Shown: positions 9,014 to 20,250 of the stretch, one piece after another
How positions within the stretch are numbered: the first letter of the stretch is position 1
Layout: each line of letters begins with the position of its first letter
NCBI GenBank assembly: GCA_963814985.1
Contig: CAWFFV010000031.1
Span: forward strand, 62,001-126,000
From: CAWFFV01 sp963814985
Lineage (GTDB): Bacteria; Chloroflexota; Ktedonobacteria; Ktedonobacterales; Ktedonobacteraceae
Direction of reading: 5' to 3'
Length of the DNA: 64,000 nt
Notes under the pieces: model-generated
Database searches by the model: none
What the model was told of the DNA's origin: nothing
What the model saw: only the letters and a program-made list of their open reading frames with translations
Made by a program: the position numbers and the translations under genes

Positions 9014-10135
9014 GTCTTTAGTTGCACCTTCCCAGTTAATAACTGCTGCATCAAGCCTTGTTTTTGTTTCTTGAGTAGTTCCAGTTTGCGATTGAGTAGT
9101 GCCAGTTCGTGATCACATGCATTCAGTACTTCAGCAATTGCATGCTGTTCATCAATGTCTGGGACCTTAAAGCTAATGCTATCAAATGCCTCAGCCTGGA
9201 TTGTGCGCCGCTTTCCCTCCCTGTTACCCTGCGATGAGTTAGCTGAGAGTTGATAGGCAATATAGTGCGACTTTATGAAGTGTTTCATAAAATCCCAGTC
9301 GTAGTCAGGGCTGATGCGGAGCACCCGATAGACAGGACTGACGATTTCCAGCTCGTCTAGCTCATAACGTCCGAATGCTCCATAGTAGGCTGACATTGGG
9401 TCATAGACGAAGTCACCCTGCTCAATAATGTTATAGTTTTCCAGATTATCGCTGGCAACGAGGCGATTGAAGTGTTCGTTTTGTGGTCGAATAGCGTACT
9501 TGCCAACAGTAATAGGATTCTTGATCTGTGAGCCAGTGTTCTTAACACATTTGGCATGGAAGATCTGACCAAACGAGGCATCCGACCATTGTTTCTGTTG
9601 AAATCCTGGAAATCTCCTCTTTCCCGTCAACAATTGCTGCATTAGCCCGCGCTTATACTGCTGTTTCGCTGCGATGAGTTGGGTGGTGAGATCGATGGCT
9701 CTTTCAGGTGCCAGATAAAGCAGGTCCGATATACGGCGCTGTTAGCAAGAAAAAGGAGGGTAAGAGCATTTTCAAACGGTGAATATCATTCTATAATACC
9801 TGGAACGACATTTGTAGCTATCCGTCTCGAAATCAACACACTAAGCAAAGTAGTAGATAAATAAAGGGTGATTGCCCTTAAAATCTCGATAATGTCGTAT
9901 TGAGGGGGCCAAAAGGCTGGGTGATGTAGAAAATACTAGCAATTTACCATAACAACCATAACTCCTGGAGGCTCAGCTTTATGTATATCATGATAGCCGC
10001 TTATACCAGAAGAAGAAATGACAGGCGTCTTGCCTCCATCATTGCGTACAGAAGCGGGTAAATCGTCCCTCTTTGTCAGTTTCAGGACTTACACGATACC
10101 ATGCACGTTCATGATAGCCCAAATCAAAAAGCTGC
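9010..10135 (-). pseudogene. hsdS: Type I specificity subunit, first recognition domain destroyed
   Basis: The 3' half, 9010-9642, is intact: an HsdS target-recognition domain followed by the closing helix EQHAIAEVLNACDHELALL and LLKKQKQGLMQQLLTGK. Before it the central linker survives (AIDLTTQLIAAKQQYKRG). Further upstream only shreds are recognisable, with a TAA at 9742-9744 where a Glu is expected before QRRISDLL and a TGA at 9786-9788 in a stretch reading ATNVVPGIIE-YSPFENALT. No start can be found up to hsdM. Stop codons arising by substitution indicate real decay and not only indel error. Confidence 0.8.
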
Positions 10136-10139
10136 GTAT

Positions 10140-11655
10140 TTAGTTTTTTTTGTATACATGCCAGTTCGTTTCCAACTCAGCGATTTCTACCTGAACTTTC
10201 CCTAAGTCAATTTCCGCTTCCTCCTCAAATGTATCGACATAACGCGAAATATTGAGATTGAAACCGTGTACCTTGATATCCTCACACGTCGCCACATAGC
10301 TGTAGTGCTCAATGGTAGCACGCTCACGATAAGTGCTGACGATACGCTTGATGTGTTCCGTACTCAGCTTATTCTGGTTTGCTCCTGGCTCGAATTCGTG
10401 GCTGGCATCAATAAATATTACTGTCTCGTCGGGTTTATTGCGGCGGAAGAGCAGGATAGCCGCCGGAATGCCGGTGCCATAGAACAGATTTTGTGGCAGG
10501 CCAATTACCGCATCATGCAATTCTCCTCAATAAGTTTCTGCCTGATCTGTCCCTCAGAGTTGGAACGGAACAGTACACCATGCGGTAGGATCACGGCGTG
10601 CGTTCCTTATGCGGATCTGTCGTCTCAACCATATGCTGGATAAAGGCGAAATCTCCCTTGCTCTTAGGTGGCGTGCCACGATGGAAACGTCCAAAGCGAT
10701 CTTTGGGAGCTATATCGGCTCCCCACTTATCAAGTGAAAATGGTGGATTAGCTACTACGACTTCGAAGCGCATCAAATGATCGCTCTGGATTAGCAGCGG
10801 ATTGCGCAGTGTGTCGCCCCACTCGATGCGTGCATAGTCGATGCCGTCGAGGAACATATTCATCTTTGCCAGTGCCCATGTGCTACCATTACTCTCCTGA
10901 CCATACAGAGAGAAATCATTGCTACCAATATGGCGGGCACACTTGATCGGTCGCGATCCTCAACCACGGGCCGGATCACAGATGCGCTCCCTGGGTTGTG
11001 GGTCGAGTCGCGAGGCCAGGACGTTGGGAAACTTCGGGCGGTGTGTAGAACTCACCAGCCTTTTTGCCTGCTCCAGAGGCAAAGCGAGCAATTAAATATT
11101 CATAGGAGTTGCCAATCACATCCAGGTTGCCGATGCGCGATGGTCGTAGATCCCGGCGGGGATTGGCAAAGTATTCCAATAGACTTTGCAGGCGGGTATT
11201 ACGGTCTTTCGTCTGCCCGGATTGCCCTCAGAATTAAAGTCGATGCTCCGGAAAACCCCTTCCAGCTTCTCGCGGTTCGCATCCTCAATCTTGTCAAGTG
11301 CAATATTGATCAGCTCGCCGATATTGCTGGCCCGTCGCTGCTCGTACAGACTATCGAAGCCGCAGCCCTCTGGTGATATAAAGCGTTCACGGGTCATACG
11401 GCGTTGAAGGCGCTCCTCATCGTCACCAAACTGCTCTTGATACTGAACATAGTGATCGTACTCCACATCCGAGATATATTTGAGGAAGAGCATTGCCGGA
11501 ATATCGTTTTTGTATTCGGAAGGATCGACAGTACCACGAAAGGTGTCACAAGCCCGCCAGAGAATGCCGTTAATCTCGTCCTGACTGATCATTTTCTGTG
11601 CCTGATTATCTAAGAAAGATGTTTGAATAATACGCATTATTTCACCACGCTCCAT
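10140..11655 (-). pseudogene. hsdM: Type I methyltransferase M subunit, inactivated
   Basis: Collinear with HsdM over about 505 residues: the N-terminal bundle (DEINGILWRACDTFRGTVDP, DIPAMLFLKYISDV), AGEFYTPPEVS, SAM motif I, motif IV VVANPPFSLDKWG, and the distal GLPQNLFYGTGIPAAILLFR. Motif I should read DPACGSGS but reads DPARG-stop-GS, with a Cys-to-Arg change and a TGA at 10962-10960. Further frame breaks lie near 11170, 10590 and 10520. The likely native start is the ATG near 11592 (MISQDEIN); the frame is open to 11655. Nonsense plus active-site substitution shows the methylase is dead. Confidence 0.88.
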
Positions 11656-11838
11656 GACGGGAACATCTATGATTATTATCTGATGCGAGATAGAGCATTG
11701 CTATATTTCACATCAGACGAGAAAAAAATCTCTCTATCAGAGATAGCAGTATAACCCATCAAGGGCTTATAGACAATCTATCCTTCTTTCTGAGCAGTAT
11801 CGAAGCGGAAATGTTGCAACAAGCCCATATGGGCGCAG

Positions 11839-11866
11839 GTAGGGGCGCGGTTCACAAGCCCGCAAT
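11839..11866. repeat. 28-bp direct repeat R4, left copy
   Basis: The sequence GTAGGGGCGCGGTTCACAAG plus CCCGCAAT is identical to 14486-14513. The two copies bracket the MEDS/PAS histidine kinase gene. Apart from this, 11656-12145 contains no gene I can support, only AT-rich sequence with possible promoter elements for the minus-strand hsd locus. Confidence 0.8.
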
Positions 11867-12145
11867 ATAAAAATGGGGGTTCTCCACCATATTGCCATTT
11901 TTGACATGATTTTCAGCGAGACATAATGTCACACTTCGCTTTTCCTCAACGACATAGTAAGCAAAGGTATCATGTCATGATACACGTTTTTCTCACGCTT
12001 GAGATTCTTGAGGAAATTGTATGCAGTCGAAAAAACATCTTGTTCAGCCCAATCATGCGATGAACGCTCACTTCGCAACGTCTGGCAGCGCCTGGGATTA
12101 GAGGCAAACTGGCAGAGGCGTACAGAGTGATTCCTTGAGGTGAGT

Positions 12146-14370
12146 CTAGAGTGGCAAGGCAAACCAGAAGGTTGCTCCTTGCCCTGGGCTGCTCTCGACG
12201 CCCACTTCTCCCTGCTGTCGGTGGATGAGTTGCTGACAGAGGTAGAGGCCCAGACCCAGGCCCGCCTTCCACCCATTCTGCAGGGGAGTTTGAGAGATCT
12301 GATAAAATCGTTTCCAGATGTGAGCTTGCTGCTCCACTGAGAGGCCTGGCCCCTGATCAGCTACCCAGACCTGCACCGTGGTTGCCTTCACCGTGATGCC
12401 CACACGTACAGGCACGCTTTCCGGGGCAAATTTGAGGGCATTGGTCAGATAATTTCCCAGGACCTGCATGATGCGATCCTGATCCGCATAGACGGGAAGA
12501 GAATCCTGTTCGGGCAATTCCAACAGGATGAGGCGAGAAGGGTAGGCTGCCTGATAGTCCTGGACGATTTCACAGACCAGCTTGATCAGATCAAAGGTGG
12601 CCAGACGCAATTCCATGTGATCTTGTTGGATGTGGGAGAGATCCAACAAATCATTGATCAGCCGCTGTTGGACCCGCAAGGGTTGTTGACTACGCCCTAA
12701 CATCAGCAGCACCTCTTCGAGGGTCTGCTGTTGCTCCTCTGTCAGGGAAGTGGCCTGGGCCTGCAGACGCCTCAACCGACGCTGGGCCAGTTGCACATTG
12801 CCTTGCAGAGCAGTGAGTGGCGTCTTGAGCTCATGGGTCACCAGACTCACGAACGCTTCGCGCTGTTGTTCGAGCATTTTTTGCATGGTGATATTACGAG
12901 CAATCGTTGAGGCCCCAACAATGACCCCACTACGCTCCCTGATAGGAGAAACCGTGATGGAAACGGGCAAAGAGGTCCCATCCTTGCGCACACGTGTCGT
13001 CTCGAAGTGGTCCACCTGCTTGCCCTGGCAAATCTGCTCCATGACGTGTCTGAACTCCTCCTGGCGATTGGGCGGGAAGATCCGTGTGATCGATTGTCCG
13101 ACCATTTCCTGCGTCGTGTAGCCATACATGCGTTCGGCTGCCATATTCCAACTGGTGACAATCCCGTCCAAGTCTTTACTCAGAATAGCGTCATCGCACG
13201 AGGAGACAATGGCAGCCAGGTGAAGCTGGTCTTCTTCTGCTTGTCTGCGGTGGGTAATATCGCGGATGTTGCATTGGATGATCTCGTGTCCGTTGGCCTG
13301 AAACAAGGTACTCACCCACTCGATGGAGCGGAGCCGACCATCTTTGGCAGCCAGCTTCACGAGGTCATGGGAGAGCTGTCGATCCTGCTGTAATTGGTCT
13401 AAAAATGCTTGCTGGGCCAGCTGATCTGACAAGAGCCCAATTTGCCAGAGGGCCTGATTCACGATCTGTTCGCGCGAGGTGCCCAGCAAATGCAACATGA
13501 ACGGATTGACATCGGTGATGAGACCACTGTGTGCATCGACGATCAGAATGCCATCCGTCGAGGTTTCAAAGAGACGGCGGTAGCGATTCTCAGAAACGCG
13601 TAACTGCTCCTCGACGGCCTTATGTTGGGCTATCTCTGCCTCTAAAGCAAGGGCTTTCTGTTGGAACACGCTCACTGTACGCGACCGTTCGTCCAGACTG
13701 GTGAGGAGACTATAGCTCTCGGTAGGGATGATCTGGGAGTGCAGTTCGCACACATGCATGAACGCTTGCTCATGTGCATGTTTGGCAAAGAGAGACAGAG
13801 GATAGGCGCACAGGAGCGAAAAGGGATGCACGCCTGGGCATAACTCGTTCCAAAGCGTTTCTAGATGCAATGCAGCTGTGTGATTGCCCTGTTGCCAGAG
13901 CAGAGCGACCAGCTCCCCAAAGATGCGGATGGGTTTCTCTCCTGTGACGGTGCGTTCGATGAGGCCACCAATGATTCTCTCATGAATTGCTGGGGATCGG
14001 GTGATCCTTCTCGGAGAATCTGTGCGAGAATTTGGGCAGCATCCAGGGGAAAATACTTGCCTCGTGCCCGCAAAGAAGCCATATCGAGTCCGTTGGCTTG
14101 CAAGCGCTGAGAGAGTCCCTGCCGATGGTCTAATGTGGCAAGCACGATGCAGGCGGCACCGCTACCCAGCCCAGCCCCGACGAAGTCACTCACCGAGTCC
14201 AGAAGAAAGCTGTCCGTCTCGTAGAATTGCACAATGTGTTCTACCTGGCCCAGATCACCCCAATTGATGGGAGGTGCCAACTTCTGCGTGTGAGATGCAA
14301 TGGTTCTCTGAGTTTCATCTCTCTCGGATGGAGTCTGGATCTTTTTGGTGTCGATGTCATCTTCTTTCAT
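12146..14370 (-). CDS. MEDS-PAS-PAS sensor histidine kinase, one frameshift
   Basis: About 741 residues after repair. Order: MEDS domain (HIVQFYETDSFLLDSV through ELVALLWQQGN and HPFSLLCAYPL, residues ~30-200), two PAS domains (YRRLFETSTDGILIVDAHSG; DAILSKDLDGIVTSWN), HisKA with phospho-His in FVSLVTHELKTPLTAL, and a HATPase_c domain with NALKFAPE, DQGPGLS and GLGLGLYLC. MEDS is thought to sense small hydrocarbon derivatives or act with DcmR-type regulators. The frame breaks near 13975-13985 in a GAGAGA run (2 bases gained or 1 lost). I start at the ATG at 14370 after GAGGAAAGGAGG; the open frame above it runs into a repeat. Soluble; no response regulator adjacent. Confidence 0.85.
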
Positions 14371-14485
14371 CCTCCTTTCCTCATAACACGAGAGGCACTT
14401 CTGTTCAGTTTCAACAAGATGAAGCGTGGGACGCGATACCCTACCTCTTCCTCTTCCTGTGAACTCAATGACGTTTGACTGGATT

Positions 14486-14513
14486 GTAGGGGCGCGGTTC
14501 ACAAGCCCGCAAT
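14486..14513. repeat. 28-bp direct repeat R4, right copy
   Basis: Identical, and in the same orientation, to 11839-11866. It lies in the gap between the kinase start and the end of the polynucleotide kinase gene. Confidence 0.8.
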
Positions 14514-14517
14514 GATT

Positions 14518-15372
14518 CTAAAAATCCCCATCAGCTACCTGTAATGTGACGAGGCCCAGGCTCCTCCAAAGATTTACAACCTGATTTCTATCGTCAAGAA
14601 CGAAGTGCACATTGTATCGTCCCTGGATGTGTTGCTCATAAATCTCTCGCTTCACCACAGCATCCTGACGGCTATCCCCACTACGACGCATGAACAATGC
14701 ATGATATTGGATGCACTGATTTTGCAACCAGCGCTCAGTTTGTGGCCGATGTTGTTCACTTCTACCTGAAGCCAGCAGGATAGAGAAGCCTAAAGAATGG
14801 TATGTGCTAACAATATCAGACACAGGTCCATTTACGCTATCCTGCTCACAGGAGGCTGCATCATAGGGATTTCGACCATTTAGCAGAGCCAGGGTACCGT
14901 CGAGATCACAAATGATTGCCCGTGGCAACGTTGGATCATCAGTAAGAACAGGCGGTCGAGGCAGTAGAAAGTCTCGATGCATCTTGCGAATAACCTGTTC
15001 ACCTACATAGTTTGCTCGGTGACGATCCCGATCAATGCAAGTCTCTAGCGGAACATTGGTAAAATCCTGTATTTCTACAATCGCCTGACCCTTGACCAGT
15101 TCGCGGATAGCTATTTCATGCTTAGGGTGCAGATTTGTGTCATCAACCAGAACATGATAGCCTTCTTGTAGTGCCTGAAGAATAAGAGCATCGCGCACCT
15201 TGAGAATGAACTTCTCATTCCCCTTACTCCACTTATTATTATCCAACATTGCTCTCAGGTCATCTTTGCTAATACGCTTGTAATGTCCAGGATTATTGTC
15301 AACCAGTGCTTTGGCCCAGTAACTTTTCCCGCTCCCTGGTAACCCCTTGGTCATTACCACTTTTTTGGTCAT
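14518..15372 (-). CDS. pnkp: T4-type polynucleotide kinase / 3'-phosphatase
   Basis: 284 residues in two domains. The kinase half has Walker A GLPGSGKSYWA (residues 10-20), SKDDLRAML and VDDTNLHPKH. The phosphatase half is a HAD domain with ICDLDGTLALLNGR (nucleophile Asp in DxDGT), LASGRSE and FVLDDRNQVV. Such enzymes heal broken RNA ends: they add a 5' phosphate and remove a 3' or 2',3'-cyclic phosphate. The ATG overlaps the stop of the RNA ligase gene as TAATG, so the two are translationally coupled. This matches the T4 Pnkp/Rnl1 pair that repairs tRNAs cut by host nucleases. Confidence 0.9.
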   Translation of the reverse strand: MTKKVVMTKGLPGSGKSYWAKALVDNNPGHYKRISKDDLRAMLDNNKWSKGNEKFILKVRDALILQALQEGYHVLVDDTNLHPKHEIAIRELVKGQAIVEIQDFTNVPLETCIDRDRHRANYVGEQVIRKMHRDFLLPRPPVLTDDPTLPRAIICDLDGTLALLNGRNPYDAASCEQDSVNGPVSDIVSTYHSLGFSILLASGRSEQHRPQTERWLQNQCIQYHALFMRRSGDSRQDAVVKREIYEQHIQGRYNVHFVLDDRNQVVNLWRSLGLVTLQVADGDF

Positions 15373-16414
15373 TATTCTTCATCCTCCCTAAATGGTCGTT
15401 CTGCCTGTGGACGTACGTATCTCCAAATGGCTCTCGATAGTCTTTGTTATCAAGCATTTGAAAGATAACACCAGAATACTGCTCTTTTACAATAACCATC
15501 GCCTGATCTTTACGTGTGGGCAAATCTTTTACGCGTTCGAGCGCCTGCTGGCATTGTTGTTCGATATCGGCAAACTGAGCAAGCAGATTCTTACGTGTCG
15601 TGGATACCCATGTATAAAACTCGTCTGGCACACGTTCCAACAAGTCATCAAACGACTGGTCATTGCTTAGCAACTCCCAGATAATACGAGCATTGATCTT
15701 TGTCATTAAGCGGTGCAAACGTACATAGTCCGCAAATTTTAATTTGACACGTAACCCACTCTCAAAGCGAATGACAAAACCCTCGCGATTAGCCTCTTCC
15801 AGCTTCCTGAGTGCTGCAATATCGGTGATGCCATCATAGTGTTTGACAACAGGGAATGGCCAGGGGTTGCTCCAGGTAGGGGCATGAATGTCATACTCCT
15901 CGCCTGTCTCTGTATCGATGACGGCAAGCAATACAAGGTCTTCCCTATCTCCATAATCCACCACGATACGATTTTCTTTGTAAATGATCTCAAAAAGATA
16001 GGTATAGTCTGGTTGAAACGAGAAGTTGCTATAACGCTCTTGCAGAATGCGATTTGCCCGCTCTGCTTGCTCACTGGCAAAACTACCACGGGTAGCAATA
16101 TATGGCTTATTATCGATAAAGTAGAGAATGGCAAGGCTTCCATCCATTTTTTCAGTCACTTTGAATGGCTCTAATGGTAGAACACCCTTATGCTCCTCAT
16201 AATTGAAAAACTTAGGAAATGCGCGTGCTACAATTATACCATCAGACTTTGTAATAAGTCCTCGTGCCTGTATCGTAATGTCATCCCATATCCGTTCATA
16301 CTGACACTTGGATGTGTAATTCCAGATAATCAGATCATGCGTTGGATGTGTGCGTCCAGTAATGAAGCCTTGTTCCTCATACTTACGAAAGGCCAATATA
16401 TCAATTGAGGGCAT
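15372..16414 (-). CDS. T4 Rnl1-like RNA ligase, frameshift near 3' end
   Basis: A nucleotidyltransferase-type RNA ligase. The lysine that becomes adenylylated is in FKVTEKMDGSLAILYF (motif I, residues ~90-105); motif III is TYLFEIIY, motif IV EGFVIRFESG and motif V VKLKFADYVRLH. This arrangement and the N-terminal region (DIQARGLI-like ITIQARGLITKSDGIIVARAF) fit the Rnl1 family, which seals tRNA anticodon nicks. The start at 16414 follows GGAGG after 4-5 bases. The last 20 residues need a one-base shift near 15435, giving AIWRYVRPQAERPFREDEE and a TAA that overlaps the pnkp ATG. Without the shift the tail is nonsense running into the next gene. Confidence 0.88.
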
Positions 16415-16550
16415 ATTTCCTCCTTTTCTCTTCCATATCATATTACCTCATCAGTCTATGCTCATGGGCTACTTACACCAAAAAGGCGATATAATTATGA
16501 TGAGGGTCCCGCCAGGGGAAATAAGAGAGAGATGAGCAACAAGGGGTGTC

Positions 16551-17792
16551 ATGATCAATATTGCCTTCATTGTACGTGAACTGGTACTGTTCCTTTTAAT
16601 AGCGCTGAGCGTGATCCTGGTAACCAGACATCTGGCAATTCCCTATACCCTTGGCCTGGTAGTAGTCGGACTACTGATGAGTCTTGCGGGCATTTTGCCA
16701 GAAGCTCAACTCACACCCGATCTCGTACTCTTTGTCTTTCTCCCAGCCTTACTCTTTGAAGGGGCATGGACCATCAAGTTAGGGCAGTTACGTGCGAACT
16801 GGCGACCTATCCTTTTTCTGGCGGGGCCAGGTTTACTGCTCTCATTGATACTCATCGCCACAGTTCTGCATCTGCTTGATGGACTGGACTGGGGAACTGC
16901 ACTTCTTCTCGGGGCTATCCTGTCCCCCACTGATCCTGTCTCGGTTATCGGGCTGTTTCGTCAGATGAAGGTTGATGAGCGTCTCTCAACGATCATCGAG
17001 GGTGAAAGCCTCTTTAATGATGGAATTGCAGGCTCACTCTACCAAACTTTTCTTGCCGTTGTCCTGCTCTCTCTTCATGGACAGTCCTCAACTGATTTGC
17101 AGGGATGGGTAAACGGCTTGTTGCAGTTTGTTCTACAGGCTGGTGGGGGTATTGTGTGTGGAGTAGTGCTGGGAATTGCGGCCAGCTATATCGTGAGAAG
17201 TCTATATGAGCCTTTGATTGAGACGACCATTACGATTGTCACTGCATATGGTGCCTACCTGCTGGCTGATACCCTCCACCTCTCTGCCATTCTGGCTGTG
17301 ATTGCGGCGGGACTTCTGCTGGGTAGTTATGGACGCAGATTTGGGATGTCTGAGCATACGCGGGAATCCGTTGATAATTTTTGGGCTGTGCTGGCCTTTA
17401 TTGCCAACGCATTGCTCTTTCTGCTGGTTGGGGTGCAGCTTAACCCTACGAAATTTTTCTCTTCTCCAGCATCGGGCCTGACCACGTTGTTAACTGCTCT
17501 TTTTGCGGTGATCGTTGTGTTACTGGCACGTTTTTTGCTTGTGCTGGTTTTCATGTTATATTTTTCTGCCATGCCTTCTGTTGAGGCAATTCCGCGCTCA
17601 TGGCGACTGGTTATCTTCTGGAGTGGCTTACGCGGAGCACTCTCACTGGCACTCGTTCTTGCCATTCCACTGGAAGTGCCATCACGCGAAATGTTGCTGG
17701 TCTCAACCTATGCCGTGGTCTTCTTTACTCTCCTCGTGCAAGGATTGAGTCTGCGCGGAATCCTGTCGCGCCTGTCACCTAAAACAACATGA
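16551..17792 (+). CDS. Na+/H+ antiporter, CPA1 family
   Basis: 413 residues with about 12 hydrophobic segments. CPA1 marks are present: GAILSPTDPVSVIGLFRQM and EGESLFNDGIAGSLYQTF, carrying the ND pair that binds Na+ and H+, plus WSGLRGALSLALVLAIP near the C-terminus. It exchanges sodium for protons across the cytoplasmic membrane for pH and salt homeostasis. The short C-terminus lacks a regulatory domain. AAGGGG precedes the ATG. It is divergent from the RNA-repair operon, sharing a 136-base gap. Confidence 0.92.
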   Translation: MINIAFIVRELVLFLLIALSVILVTRHLAIPYTLGLVVVGLLMSLAGILPEAQLTPDLVLFVFLPALLFEGAWTIKLGQLRANWRPILFLAGPGLLLSLILIATVLHLLDGLDWGTALLLGAILSPTDPVSVIGLFRQMKVDERLSTIIEGESLFNDGIAGSLYQTFLAVVLLSLHGQSSTDLQGWVNGLLQFVLQAGGGIVCGVVLGIAASYIVRSLYEPLIETTITIVTAYGAYLLADTLHLSAILAVIAAGLLLGSYGRRFGMSEHTRESVDNFWAVLAFIANALLFLLVGVQLNPTKFFSSPASGLTTLLTALFAVIVVLLARFLLVLVFMLYFSAMPSVEAIPRSWRLVIFWSGLRGALSLALVLAIPLEVPSREMLLVSTYAVVFFTLLVQGLSLRGILSRLSPKTT

Positions 17793-17906
17793 GTCATCCC
17801 ATATCAATCCTTGCCCTGGAGAGATGCGTAAGGTACAATAGGCCAATAATCAAGGATAGTGTGCTGTCGTTGTAGAAGGGTATTCGTTGGAGGAGACCAT
17901 CATAGT

Positions 17907-20160
17907 ATGGAACATATCGAAGAGACGCTGAAACAGTACTTTGGACATGATACTTTTCTGCCAGGTCAACGTGAAGTCATTGAACATGTATTAGGTGGAC
18001 GTGACTCCCTAATTTTGATGCCAACTGGCGGCGGAAAGTCCCTGACCTATCAACTTCCGGCTTTACTTTTACCCGGACTGACGATAGTGGTTTCACCTCT
18101 GATCGCTCTCATGCAAGATCAGGTGGATCGTTTGCGGGCCAACGGGATTGCAGCGACGTTCCTCAATAGCACCTTGAACGATGAAGCCCGCTCTCGTCGA
18201 GAAAATGCCGCGATCAATGGTATGCTCAAATTGCTCTATGTAGCTCCTGAACGTCTTTTAAGTCGCAGTTTCCTGGCTTTGCTGGACGAAGTCGAAAGTA
18301 ATGTAGGGCTGTCCTTGCTAGCTGTCGATGAAGCCCACTGTGTCAGTGAATGGGGACATGATTTTCGGCCTGAGTATCGACAGTTGGGACGCCTGCGCGA
18401 ACGCTATGAGCAACTCCCCATGCTGGCTCTGACGGCAACAGCAACCGAACGTGTGCGCCTGGATATCCTCACGCAACTTCAGCTACGTGATCCACACCTG
18501 CATATTGCAAGTTTTAATCGCCCCAACCTCTCCTATGAGGTTCGCCCAAAGCACAAAGGCTCATATGCAGAGCTCTTACAACTGTTACATCAGCAGCCAG
18601 AGGCCTCGGTTATTATTTACAGTCAGAGCCGTAAGGGTGTTGATGATCTTTGTGCGGCCCTGAATAAGGATGGTATTCGTGCTCTTTCCTATCATGCGGG
18701 TTTGCCTAATACGCAACGTCTCAATAACCAGCAAAGTTTTATTCGGGACGATGTGCCCGTGCTGGTGGCAACGATTGCCTTTGGTATGGGCATTCACAAA
18801 CCGGATGTGCGTACAGTGATCCATTACGACATGCCTCGCAATCTGGAGGGATATTATCAGGAATCAGGGCGGGCGGGACGCGATGGATTGCCAGCTCAGT
18901 GCGTTCTCTTTTTCAACTATGGTGATCGTGGCAAGGTCGAATATCTGATCTCCCAGAAACCTGACGAACAGGAGCAAAGGATCGCATTCCAACAACTTCA
19001 CCAGGTAATTGCCTACAGTGAAAGTCATGTCTGTCGTCGGCGTATTCTGGTTGGATATTTTGGTGAAACGCTGAGAGAGGAAAATTGCGATAACTGCGAT
19101 AACTGTCTGCAACCGGCCACTCTGGTTGATCGAACCATCGAAGCACAGAAATTCTTATCCTGTGTCGCAAGGACAAAAGAGCATTTTGGTATGCGCTATA
19201 TCATCGATGTATTGCGAGGTGCCAATACCCAGAAGATACAGAGCATGGGTCATGATCAACTCTCGACATATGGTATTGGAAAGGACTTGAGTGTAGAGCA
19301 GTGGGTACATATTGGTCGTGCTCTGTTGCACCAGGGCTTGATGAGTGAAACAACCGATGGCTACCCGGTAATCAAACTGAATCACCTCTCGCGTGAGATT
19401 CTACGTCGGCAGCGTGAAGTTCAGATAGCCGAAGCGCCCCAACGTCCGCAGACTCGTGCAACGAAAGCTGGATCACCAACATCGGCAGAGCGGACAACTT
19501 CCAAAAAGCCAGCGATCATCTTAGATCCACAGTCAACAATGTTGCTGCAACAACTCCGCCATCTGCGCAAACAACTTGCCGATGAGCAGGGCGTACCTCC
19601 TTACGTTATCTTTTTCGATACCAGCTTGCAAGCAATGGCTCAGTTGCGTCCCCAAACCCATGCTCAGTTTTCCCAACTCCCAGGTGTTGGGAGTCGCAAA
19701 CTCGCCGCCTACTTCACGCTCTTTACGCAGGAAATTCGTACCTATTGTGAGGCTAACAACATCCCCCTTCCCCAGGAGACGGAACCGGAACCAGAGAGCG
19801 TACAGAAGAAAGAAGATGTTGCCCCTACTCCTCCAGATAAACCTACACTCCCTACACGAGAAGTTACATTAGCTCTCTACCGCAGCGGAATGAGCGTTGA
19901 GGACATCGCCAACGAGCGTAACCTCAAGCCAACCACCATTACAGGTCATCTTGCCGATCTAATAGAAGCTGGTGAGGATATTGATGTTGAGGATCTGATA
20001 AACCCGGAGCATTACCCGATTATTGTCGATGCTCTGGAAAAAATTGGCGGGGACACACTCAAGCCGAGTCAAGGATTTCCTCGGAGAGGAGTACTCTTTT
20101 GGTGAGATTCGTCTGGTACGTGCGCTTGTGGGTCGTGCTCAGGGGGATGATTCGGAGTGA
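17907..20160 (+). CDS. recQ: ATP-dependent DNA helicase RecQ, 3' frameshift
   Basis: 3'-5' DNA helicase of recombination and fork repair. Visible: Walker A MPTGGGKSLTYQLP, motif II LAVDEAHCVSEWGHDFRPEY (includes the aromatic-rich loop), ALTATAT, GRAGRDGLP, a Zn site (CRRRILVGYF then ENCDNCDNC), an RQC domain, and an HRDC domain (FSQLPGVGSRKLAAY). A C-terminal winged-helix segment (EVTLALYRSGMSVEDIANER) is typical of longer RecQ proteins. The start is the ATG at 17907 after TTGGAGGAG. An extra A at 20068 shifts the frame; removing it restores VKDFLGEEYSFGEIRLVRAL and a stop at 20160. Confidence 0.93.
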
Positions 20161-20250
20161 TGAGTTTGCATCTTCAACAACTTCATGCTAGATTCTTACT
20201 CCAGAGAAGGGCCTTCTTCGTAAAGAAAAACCAGAAAATGATGAGAACAA

